Positions 1-8,853 of a DNA stretch of 64,000 nt are shown in pieces. Below the pieces are notes generated by a model. The model ran no database searches. It was not told where the DNA came from and was given only the letters and a program-made list of their open reading frames with translations. Source of the stretch: Medicago truncatula (Eukaryota > Streptophyta > Magnoliopsida > Fabales > Fabaceae); NCBI RefSeq assembly GCF_003473485.1, contig NC_053045.1:59066494-59130493 (forward strand). Reading direction: 5' to 3'. The position numbers were made by a program, and so were the translations under genes. Position 1 is the first letter of the stretch. Every line of letters starts with the position of its first letter.

Positions 1-113
1 TATGTTTTGATGTTTTTATATAAGAGTTTTTCTATCATGTGCAAATTGTTAAGAAGTTAAATATAGTAACTTTGTCTTGGAACTTGTTCATTTTATATTA
101 AACTAATATGGAG

Positions 114-130
114 CCCGTGCCAAGCACGGG
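114..130. repeat. GC-rich hairpin in AT-rich DNA
   Basis: A 7-bp perfect stem (CCCGTGC / GCACGGG) with a 3-nt loop. A similar hairpin lies at 27718-27736. Hairpins of this kind are common near ends of plant Helitrons and other non-autonomous elements, but no CTRR end follows at a clear distance here. Function unassigned. Confidence 0.4.
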
Positions 131-235
131 TAAGTAACACACTTATAAAAATATATTTTATGTATTATTATGTGAAATATATATTATGGTTTGGACTCAC
201 ACTCAGTGCATCTCTTAGCTCATTGAATCCCCTTC

Positions 236-650
236 TGAAAGATACACTCAAACTCAATATTGATGATGGTAGCTTTTTAGAATAGTTTGGTTGTTTAGGT
301 GTTGGTGGTGTTGTTCACAACCATGATGGAGATTGGATAGCTGATTTTTCTCACTATGAAGCTGAAGGTGATGCGTTATTAGCTGAGTTACGCGCTATCC
401 AGATAGGTCTTGATTTTTGTAGTAAAAAAAGGCTATGTCAACATTATTTGTGAAAGTGATTGTTTGGAACCGATTGACCTGATTATTGTTGGTCGTGATC
501 ATATGTTGCACATTAGATTGCTGACATCCTCCACATTAGAGATGTTTTACATGAAAATGAAAATACAACATTGATGCATGTTTTTAGAGAACAAAATATG
601 CGTGTAGATTTTATTGCTAAGGAAGGATCACATGCAAGATGCTCTGCTCA
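236..650 (+). pseudogene. Degenerate RNase H domain of a non-LTR retrotransposon
   Basis: Translation gives pieces typical of the plant RNase H-like domain found at the end of LINE polyproteins and in free-standing copies: GVGGVVHNHDGDWIADFSHY, then AEGDALLAELRAIQIGLDFC, then ESDCLEPIDLI in another frame, and finally VFREQNMRVDFIAKEGSHA. The acidic residues expected of the active site are partly visible (E in the AEGDALLAELRA block, D in ESDC, D in RVDFIAKEGS). At least one in-frame stop before the domain, a frameshift near 430 and another near 575 break it. No reverse transcriptase lies upstream inside the window. I read it as an old, dead fragment. Confidence 0.7.
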
Positions 651-659
651 CTGAAACTA

Positions 660-1508
660 CCATCCGCTTGACAATTTATTTATACAAAACAGCTTATTAC
701 GACCTCATTTTCAAAAACCGCTTATTCAAAACAACTTATTTATACCAAACAGATTAATACGATCTCATTTTCAAAAACATCTTATTTATACAAAACAGCT
801 TATTACGACCTCATTTTCAAAAACAGCTTATTCAAAACAGCTTATTTAAGCAAAACAGTTTTCAAAAACCGCTTATTCAAAACAACTTATTTATACCAAA
901 CAGATTAATACGATCTCATTTTCAAAAACATCTTATTCAAAACAGCTTATTGATACAAAACAGCTTATTACGACCTCATTTTCAAAAACTGCTTATTCAA
1001 AACAACTTATTTATACAAAACAGCTTATGACGACCTCATTTTTAAAAACAGCTTATTCAAAACAACTTATTTATGCAAAACAGCTTAATACGATCTCTTT
1101 TTCAAAAACAACTTATTCAAAACAGCTTATTGATATAAAACAGCTTATTATGATCACTTTTTCAAAAACAGCTTATTCAAAACAACTTATTTATGCAAAA
1201 CAGCTTAATACGATCACTTTTTCAAAAACAGCTTATTCAAAACAGCTTATTTATACAAAACAGCTTAATCAGATATCTTTTTCAAAAACAGCTTATGCAA
1301 AATAGCTTATTTATACAAAACAGCTTATTACGACCTCATTTTCAAAACAGCTTATTTATCCATAACAGCTTATTATCACCTCTTTTCAAAAAACAGCTTA
1401 TTTATGCAAAAAAAACTTATTCAAAACTGCTTATTTATGCAAAACAAATTATTATGACCTCTTTTCAAAAAACAGCTTATTCAAAACAACTTATTGATAC
1501 AAAACATA
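660..1508 (+). repeat. 60-bp tandem repeat array, left arm of a large inverted repeat
   Basis: About 14 imperfect copies of a roughly 60-bp unit built from shorter words (CAAAACAGCTTATT, ACGACCTCATTTTCAAAAA). From 961 to 1380 successive units keep an exact 60-bp phase. The array carries several open frames only because 60 is a multiple of three and the unit lacks stops in some frames. These frames are repeat artefacts, not genes. The right arm at 1509-2490 carries the same unit in reverse complement. Confidence 0.9.
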
Positions 1509-2490
1509 AGTTGTTTTTGAAAAAGAGGTCGTAATAAGTTGTTTTGCATAAATAAGTTGTTTTTAAAAAAGAGATCGTAATAAGCAGTTTTGAATAAGTT
1601 ATTTTTTGAAAAGAGGACGTTATAAGTTGTTTTGCATAAATAAGTTGTTTTGAATAAGAGGTTTTTGAAAATGAGGTCGTAATAAGCGGTTTTGTATAAA
1701 TAAGTTGTTTTGAATAAGCGATTTTTGAAAATGAGGTCGTAATAAGTTGTTTTGTATAAATAAGTTGTTTTGAATAAGCGGTTTTTTAAAATGAGGTTGT
1801 ATTAAGCTGTTTTGTATAAATAAGCTGTTTTGAATGAGCTGTTTTTGAAAATGAGGTCATATTAAGCTGTTTTGTATAAATAAGTTGTTTTGAATAAGCA
1901 ATTTTTGAAAATGAGGTCGTAATAAGTTGTTTTGTATAAATAAGTTGTTTTGAATAAGTGGTTTTTGAAAATGAGGTCGTAATAAGCTGTTTTGAATAAG
2001 TTGTTTTTGAAAAAGAGATCGTATTAAGCTGTTTTGCATAAATAAGCTGTTTTGAATAAGTTGTGTTTGAAAAAGAGATTGTAATAAGGTATTTTGTATA
2101 AATAAGCTGTTTTGAATAAGTTGTTTTTTGAAAAGAGGTCGTAATAATCTATTTTGTATACATAAGATGTTTTGGATAAGTTGTTTTTGAAAAAGAGATT
2201 GTATTAAGTTGTTTTGAATAAGCTGTTTTTTTTAAAAGAGGTCATAATAAGCTGTTTTGTATAAATAAGCTGTTTTGAATAAGTTGTTTTTTAAAAAAAG
2301 ATCGTAATAATTTGTTTTTCATAAGATAAGATGTTTTTTAAAAAGAGGCCGTAATAAGTTGTTTTGTATAAATAAGTTGTTTTTAAAAAGTGATTGCAAT
2401 AAGTTTTTTTTTTTTTTTATATAAATAAGTTGTTTTGAATAAGTTGTTTTTTAAAAATAGATCGTAATAATTTGTTTTTCATGAGATATG
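1509..2490 (-). repeat. 60-bp tandem repeat array, right arm of a large inverted repeat
   Basis: Reverse-complement copies of the unit seen at 660-1508 (AATAAGCTGTTTTG and GAAAATGAGGTCGTAATAAG). The 60-bp phase is exact from about 1681 to 1980, then decays with small indels towards 2490. The turn between arms lies at about 1505-1512 with almost no spacer, so transcripts or single strands could fold into a hairpin close to 0.9 kb per arm. Confidence 0.9.
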
Positions 2491-2579
2491 TTGTTTTGAA
2501 TAAATTAGAAGTTAAATTACGAAGTATAACAATGTATTGATTTTAAGAGGAAAAAAGGTAAAATAGTAAAATTATAACA

Positions 2580-2740
2580 TAAGCCCTCCATCTCATTTCC
2601 TTACTGGCTTTTTAACTCCCAAACAAGGGGAAGGTTTTCCCTCCTCTCTCCCTTCCCTCCCTTTCCTTCCCTTCCCCTCCTTAGCCTTTCTTTTCCTTCC
2701 CCTCAAAACTCGCAAACAAAGCCTAAGACTCGTTTCGCAC
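2580..2740. other. Pyrimidine-rich tract before the SppA copy
   Basis: Plus strand is nearly pure C/T for about 75 bases (2636-2704). It is bounded by two related words, CTCCCAAACAAGGGG and CTCGCAAACAAAGCCTAA. It could be a 5' leader of the SppA copy or a small MITE-like insertion. The paired border words favour the latter, weakly. Confidence 0.35.
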
Positions 2741-4320
2741 TTCCTTCGGAGCGTGTGAAGAATGGAAGCGTACTTGTTATAGATTTGAAAGGTGTGCTAG
2801 TTGATGGTGCCGTGAGCAGATCCGGTCCGGTGAGCAAATCCTCAATGGAGTCTAAGACGGAGTCTAAGGTATTCCTGTCTTTAATTGAGTTTAGCGAGAA
2901 CCTAAGAAAGGCATCCCACGATCCTCGTGTTTCTGCTCTCTTTATTCGCATACACATTGATTTTGAGTGTCGTTGGGGTATGGCACAGGAAATTGGTGTT
3001 GACATTACCAATTTTAGAAAATCAGACAAGTTGGCCATCGCCTTTGTTCCAACGACCATTTATAGAAGGCTTTACATTGGTTGCTTTTGCAATGAACTAT
3101 ATTTACCTCCGCCAAAGCCGGAAAATGGTAGTGGTGGTCCTTCAGGATTAGAAAGTGATAGTGGCAGTGCTCAACAAGATTTAATTGATTATAGTTTGTA
3201 TGTTGAAACTGAGGTGATAGCCATGGGTAAGTATAAACAAGACACTCCGGGTTCAGCAGAGAAGATTGAGTCGGATGATGCAATTGTTTCAGATGTTATT
3301 TGTCACTGGCTTGGTAAATTCTCTTCCTTAAGAGGATTATCATTGGAATTTTTGCTTGATTTTCTTCAATCTGGTGACCAATTTGATTTGAGGAATTGGG
3401 TAGTTGCTGGGCTGATAACAGGTTTATGTGAACCTGATGAGCTTATATCGAGTCTTAGTAGAAAATTTGGTGATTTGGTTGATTTGAAGCAATATTCTCG
3501 CGTTCGAAAATGGACTGTTGGACTAGTCGAAGGAGAAGAAAGGATTGCTATTATCCGAGTATCGGGAGGTATAAATCCCTCATACTTGATACCAGCCGAT
3601 GATAATATTATTACAAAGATTCGTCAAGTTCGGTCATCCAATACTTTTAAGGCTTTGATTATCAGAGTTGATAGTCATGGCGGAGACATGTATACCTCTG
3701 ATCTTTTGTGGAGGGAAATTAGGCATGTTTCAAGGAAAATACCTGTCATTTGTTCAATATATGATCATGGTTATAGTGGTGGTTACATGGTAGCAATGGC
3801 AGGGAATGTTATTGTTGCCAATGAACTCAGCTTAACAGGTAGTATTGGTGTGTTTCTAAGTCGTGCCAACTTTCGAAACGTCTATGCACTGTTGAATAAT
3901 AAAAACAAAGAATTTTTTTCAAGAGGCTTATTTGCTGGAGTCCATGAAGCCGATCACTGACGCTGGTTGCCACTTGAAACAGAGCGGCACATGAAGGGTA
4001 TTGAAAACTCATACAAATCTTTTCTAGATAACGTCGCATTATCAAGATCATTAAGCGCATATCACACCAAACAGATTGCTGAGAGAAGGATTTGGACTGG
4101 CAAGGAAGCATTATCCAATGGTCTAATCGATGCATATGGAGGACTTTCGCATGCTATTTATATAGCAAAAGTGAAAGCAAAAATACCCGCGGATACACTT
4201 GTTAGACTTGAGGACCTGTCCAGGCATGATCAGTCTGTTTTTGAGGCTTTAAGGCGTCACATCATTCAGTTTGCTGTATTCGTGTTTGAGATGTTTGAGG
4301 AGTTGTACAGGAAGATGTAA
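2701..4320 (+). pseudogene. Intronless SppA (protease IV, family S49) copy with one in-frame TGA
   Basis: Plant SppA is a chloroplast thylakoid-associated serine protease using a Ser/Lys dyad. One frame runs from before 2755 to 4320, interrupted only by TGA at 3958-3960. Downstream of it the same frame continues as the SppA C-terminus (RIWTGKEALSNGLIDAYGG). Counting from the GTG codon at 2755, the dyad residues are present: Lys161 in GKYK and Ser341 in YSGGYM. Other family blocks are RVDSHGGDMYTSDLLWREI and ELSLTGSIGVF. No ATG opens the frame; translation of the upstream part reads RFALPSERVKNGSVLVIDL, and no transit peptide is visible. Plant SppA genes have many introns, so an intronless copy suggests a retrocopy. 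The stretch between the N-terminal domain and GKYK is replaced by a Ser/Gly-rich segment. Probably dead or making a truncated product. Confidence 0.82.
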
Positions 4321-4445
4321 TTTCTTCTATTTTATTACTTTTAAAAGTCATTGTATAGTAGGGATTAAATCTTCAATCATTTGTATACTAACATTACTAT
4401 TTAGTTCATCAATAATATTCAGGTCTTATTATTCTTTTTTACTGC

Positions 4446-4540
4446 TACCTAAACTCTCATAAATTCAAAAGATTTAAAGTAATTTTTTGTTCCATACAGG
4501 GAGAGATGATACCCTAGAGCTGGATAATGAGGGTGGTGAG
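4446..4540. repeat. Duplicated SppA 3'-flank segment A, copy 1
   Basis: About 95 bp around TTTTTGTTCCATACAGGG and GAGCTGGATAATGA. It recurs in the same orientation at 6251-6344. It lies just after the SppA stop codon, so it is probably part of the ancestral 3' untranslated region. Confidence 0.75.
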
Positions 4541-5083
4541 TGGATTTTTAAATTTTATCATTGCTTACATCTTTTCACTTTATTACAATAGGATACATGT
4601 CTTATCGAACCATATGAATAATACCTCATGAGCTGTGTGTATGTTGCTAGATGTGTATTTATAGCCTTTTGTTTCAAGGGGTATGGTAATTTCATTTCAA
4701 TTTGAGTTCCACTTCATTTTGTCTTCTTCATATTATGTCTTGTTGTCCCGATAACATTCTTAAAATAACTCTTAACAATAATAACTACTTTACAAAAGAA
4801 ACACTTTCAAAATATATATATACATACAAAAAAACCACCACCGTTCTTTACTATTTAGTCTTCTTGATTCCAATTTTTTTATATTTAAAATATTTTATGT
4901 TTAGAACATATACAAATTGGAAGTTAGATTTTTCCTTGATGAAATTGGATTCACAGCTATATCTCAAACTTTAGGGCATTTGTTTTTTTTTTTTTTTTTA
5001 TTGAAAAATATTTAGGTGAGTTGGCCCCAAATGATGAGCAAGATCAAAACGAAGTTTAAGGCTCTAGGAACGTTTAATAAAGT

Positions 5084-5370
5084 ATTAGTTTTATGAGGCT
5101 CTGGAAGGTAGTTTGTGGTAGTTAGGGATCTTGCTTTTGTTTTTAAATTTTTTTCCGGTGCTGTGGTGCTGTCAAAATGCAGCGGTCTCAGTCTTAGTGT
5201 TCACTGTTTTGGTGAGGCTGTTGTCTGTTTGAGAGGTCCCAATTTTTCTGAGGTGTCTCTGTTTGTTAGGTAGCGGCGGCAGTGGTAATTTATCGCAGAA
5301 AGTTCTGCATAATGCAGTATGGTTGTCGATGTGTGGTTGGTGCGATGTAGTAGGCCGCTGCTAGTTTTTG
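5084..5370. repeat. Duplicated SppA 3'-flank segment B, copy 1
   Basis: About 290 bp matching 6577-6893 closely; shared words include TTTTATGAGGCTCTGGAAG, GTCTGTTTGAGAGGTCC and GCAGAAAGTTCTGCATAA. The reverse-strand open frames here (5201-5605) are side effects of composition; I see no protein family in them. Confidence 0.8.
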
Positions 5371-6250
5371 TGCGTGTCACATATTCACGGTGTGGCTTTT
5401 TTCTTATCTTGTAAGTGTTGTGTTTCGGAAGCGAGTGGTGGTAATGTTTCTGCAAAAAAATTTCCTGCATAAGCTGTGTGAATCTCGATTGTTTCGCGGT
5501 TTTGGTCTGTAGTTTTCTCAGAGTGGCATTTTGTAGTGGAGGGGGCCACTGTATTGCTTCTTTGTTTGCATACATTGCAACTTTGTGAATAGTACTGTTT
5601 AGCATGATTTATACTAGGAGGAGTCAGGTTTAAGTCACTATATGCATCTGTGCTTGTATTCGTTTGTCTTTTATAGGACTGGTCTAGATGGTATGTTGGA
5701 TGTGTCGTTGGTATGTTGGTAGTTTGCAGCAGAATTTGGAGGTGGTGCCTAGTTGCTTTTATTGTATTGGTATTGGTATGTTCTGCTTTAGAGATTGCTG
5801 ACTATAGGCGGATATAGAGATTGCTGACATTTTTACCTAGGCATTAAGAATCGACCCATTCAAAGAGAATGATGCTAAGCATTATACACTTATATACATT
5901 GGATTGAAGGAGAGTGTTGTGAATACAATTCAATGTATTGGGTTAAACACTTGAGCTTTGTATCAATTTAGTGTCAGTGATCCAATTATGTGGCAGTTAG
6001 TTAGTTGACAGTTTTAGCCGTTAATACCGTTATTGCAAGTTGATCAAATTGTATTGAAAGTAACAAACTCATATTTTAATCAACAATTCATTGATGACCG
6101 CTCCTCTAAAAAAAATCATTGATAACCATTTACTTTCTTACTTTAACAAGTTTGATTCTTACCTCTAACAAATACGATCAAGATTTGAGTTCAATTCCCA
6201 CATTCAACAAATACCAAAAAAATAACAAATAACCTACCAACATTAACTGT
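5371..6250. other. Spacer between the two duplicate blocks
   Basis: No gene recognised. Contains a local repeat, AGAGATTGCTGAC twice near 5790-5830, and G/T-rich sequence to about 5800. AT-rich after 5830. I see no structured RNA or coding exon with usable splice borders. Confidence 0.5.
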
Positions 6251-6344
6251 TACCTAAACTCACAAATTCAAAGGATTTAAATTAATTTTTTGTTCCATAC
6301 AGGGAGAGATGATGATACTAAGAGCTGGATAATGAAGGTGGTGA
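6251..6344. repeat. Duplicated SppA 3'-flank segment A, copy 2
   Basis: Direct copy of 4446-4540 with small changes (an extra GAT near 6310). Offset between the A copies is about 1.8 kb, whereas the B copies are about 1.5 kb apart, so one copy has lost about 300 bp between segments A and B. Confidence 0.75.
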
Positions 6345-6576
6345 AATTTGTTCTCTTGTGGCTTTGTGCAGAGCAAGGGAAGGAAGGGTTAAACTAATTT
6401 TTTGAGCTAATTTGACATAGATGCTTCTGTTTAATTTTTTGAGCTAATTTGACAAGCTGCTTGAATTAGTTGTGCATCATTAAAACTATTCTAGCTTGTA
6501 AAGTGATCTGTGATGGTTCGGAATGTACAGACTGCAGAAGATATTATCTTTGGAATGTACTTAAAAGTGACGTGAT

Positions 6577-6893
6577 ATTAGTTTTATGAGGCTCTGGAAG
6601 TAGTTTTCGGTACGCGTATCTGGGCTGTCCAGATAGGGATCTTGCTTCTGTTTTTAAAAAAATTTCCGGTGCTGCGGTGCCGTCAAATTGCAGCGGTGTG
6701 TGGCTTGCCTGGTCTCAGTCTTAGTGTTCAGGGTTTTGGTGAGGCCGTTGTCTGTTTGAGAGGTCCTAATTTTTCTGAGGTGTCTCTGTTTGTTAGGCGG
6801 CGGCAGTGGTAATTTATCGCAGAAAGTTCTGCATAAAGCAGTACAGTTGTCGATGTGTGGTTGGTGCGAAGTAGCTGCTGCTGCTAGTTTTTG
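6577..6893. repeat. Duplicated SppA 3'-flank segment B, copy 2
   Basis: Copy of 5084-5370, with short additions such as TACGCGTATCTGGGCTGTCC near 6612 and a small insertion after CAGCGG near 6692. The reverse-strand frame at 6654-6908 matches the one in copy 1 only because the DNA is duplicated. Confidence 0.8.
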
Positions 6894-7519
6894 AATTTTT
6901 AAGTGCAAAAATGATAAAAATTCATATTTAATTTATCAATTGTTAAAAGAAAATATATATAGTTTTTGAAAGAAAAAGTTAATTGGTTAGATATTTTAAA
7001 TAAATTCTTAATCGTCAACCCGATTTAACCAAATCAAACCTACTTGTTTTTCATTGGGTTGGTTTGGTTCAATTTTTTTATTTTATTTTTTTAACTAAAA
7101 AAATATGTAAAAACTAACTTATTGGTGCGGGTAGTGCCTGAACCATAAGTCGAACAATGATTTGATACTAAAATTGACCATCAACCTGAAGATTTAGTTG
7201 GAGTACATGATTATTGTATTGTACGTGATAGAGAGCACAGTCAATCATGAAACAAATTTGGTAGGAATACTTGGCAGCCTATGCACTTCTTACCAATTAT
7301 GGAGACCAGACTAAGAAGACAAATCAGACATGGGAGCTTGTTCAGCTTCCCATGTTTGTAGAATGTTAGTGTGTAGCCATACACAACTGCATAATATCTT
7401 CTGCATCACTTGCTCTCTAATCTCTCCTTAGTAAGCTGTGCGTTGAAAGTGCATTTAGTCCTCAATGGTAGAACATCAATCATGTGCTACCTTTGGTCAA
7501 TGCCTCTGCATTATTATTA

Positions 7520-7835
7520 CGATGATCTTAATCATTTTTGTCAAGTAGTCTAATGCTAAGAAATTCACCTTTAAAGGTGAATAAATTAGATTTTTGAGGT
7601 TCGAACCCCGACCTTCATATATTATGCATTATCTATATCAATTGAGTTAAACTCACGATGACTTATAATCTTAATCATTATTAATATTTTTTACGTGTAA
7701 ATATTAATCTCATAAATGAATTACAATTAATTCGTGTATTAGCCTATGCAGTTATTTCCTACAAATAATTCAATTTTGGTCAACTACGTATACTCGGAGA
7801 GATTAATATAAAAAGTCAAATATAAAGGATAAATG
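7520..7835 (-). repeat. Dispersed repeat, uninterrupted copy
   Basis: A similar repeat lies at about 31890-33062, where roughly 830 bp of extra DNA splits it. Shared words: GATCTTAATCATTTTT, TATATTAT followed by AATTGAGTTAAACTCAC, and AGAGATTAATATAA. On the minus strand, 7595-7660 resembles a tRNA-derived promoter: A-box-like TTTAACTCAATTGATA and B-box-like GGTTCGAACC. Confidence 0.65.
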
Positions 7836-8295
7836 GATATAGATCTTCTCCATCAAATTGTCTACACCACTCTCTCAACGATTAATATAAATCATTTGAT
7901 ATATCCAACGATTAATATAGATCTTCTCCTGCTCTTTTTTACTCAAAATACCTTTGTCTTCATCATTTACCCGCAGCCAACGATGACAGGACCAGGCTCT
8001 TGTTTATGTCTGTCTTAGACTTGCCTTGCTCATGTCACGTGGCTGTTTTGTTACCTCATACGGTCAAAAACTTGCATATTTGTTGAAAGATAAAAACACC
8101 ACTCTAAATAAAATGCTATGGAGCTATCTTCAAAATATGAAGTTTTCTTCTTTTTATTTGTAATCTCATTTCAATTTTATTGGTTCCGATTTCTCCATGG
8201 ATGTGAATGTATCTTCATTCCAATATAATGAAAGTTTAAATATGAAACTAAATGAGTGATGTTGATTAATGATTATGATATTGTCAAAAAAATAA

Positions 8296-8428
8296 CCATT
8301 AAAATGCCAAAGGTGTTTCATGCAAAAACACACATCCACAAAAGTCAATGGGTGTGTTGTAACAACACCGGGTTTTGCTAGAACACATTAGTCATTTTTA
8401 TGAAGGTGTGCATTAGCATGAAACACCT
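8296..8428. repeat. Small inverted repeat, MITE-like
   Basis: Arms read AAAGGTGTTTCATGCAAAAA on the left and, in reverse complement, AAAAAGGTGTTTCATGCTAA on the right, about 100 bp apart. Target-site duplications were not found. A small foldback element is the simplest reading. Confidence 0.45.
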
Positions 8429-8853
8429 TTTTAATTGGACACTAAAAATCCTTTTTTTTTTTTTTTTTTTGTGTTGGCTGCGTTATTGCTATTGCTCTTC
8501 CAGCAAAAAAGAAAGAATTTACAAGGTAGAGGCAGCCACGGAAGTAGCTGATGAGTCGCCACACAGAACCTTTAACTCATCAGAAAAATTGTTATACAAT
8601 ACACTTTAGCTCGTGACATGATGCCTCAGCTCTCAAAGCTGAAATACATGGTACACAGTACCCTTCTCTTTTCCCCAATTGAATAAATAAATAAATATAC
8701 ATATCAATGAGAATTGCAACCAACCAATCCATACTCCCCCCAAAAAATAAAAATAACAATACCTGCTCCTTTGAACAAACATTTAAAACCCTGATCTTTC
8801 GAGTGAATAATCTAATTTACACACAACACCGACAGCAAACATTAAAACAAACT

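Larger units (their letters stand above)
6894..8853. other. Intergenic region with dispersed repeats; 3' flank of the karyopherin gene
   Basis: No coding gene recognised. It holds a dispersed repeat (7520-7835) with a tRNA-like part, and an inverted repeat of AAGGTGTTTCATGC (near 8308 and 8415). The last 200 bases or so should be the 3' untranslated region of the minus-strand karyopherin gene. The open frame at 8400-8609 spans a poly-T run and has no family features. Confidence 0.5.

Noticed and set aside
660-1508. CRISPR-like array
   Set aside because: Units are imperfect, directly adjacent and without unique spacers, and this is plant nuclear DNA.
1027-2039. Open frames of 60-113 codons in the 60-bp repeat arrays
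   Set aside because: They repeat with the 20-codon DNA period in several frames and both strands; they arise from the repeat unit, not from selection on protein.
3955-3963. TGA in the SppA copy read as selenocysteine or programmed readthrough
   Set aside because: Land plants lack selenoprotein synthesis, no conserved Cys/Sec position exists at this linker in SppA, and I see no readthrough context.
5201-6908. Related minus-strand open frames at 5201-5605 and 6654-6908 as a duplicated gene
   Set aside because: Their similarity follows from duplicated DNA; no ATG context, splice signals or family motifs, and the shared part lies at different frame positions.
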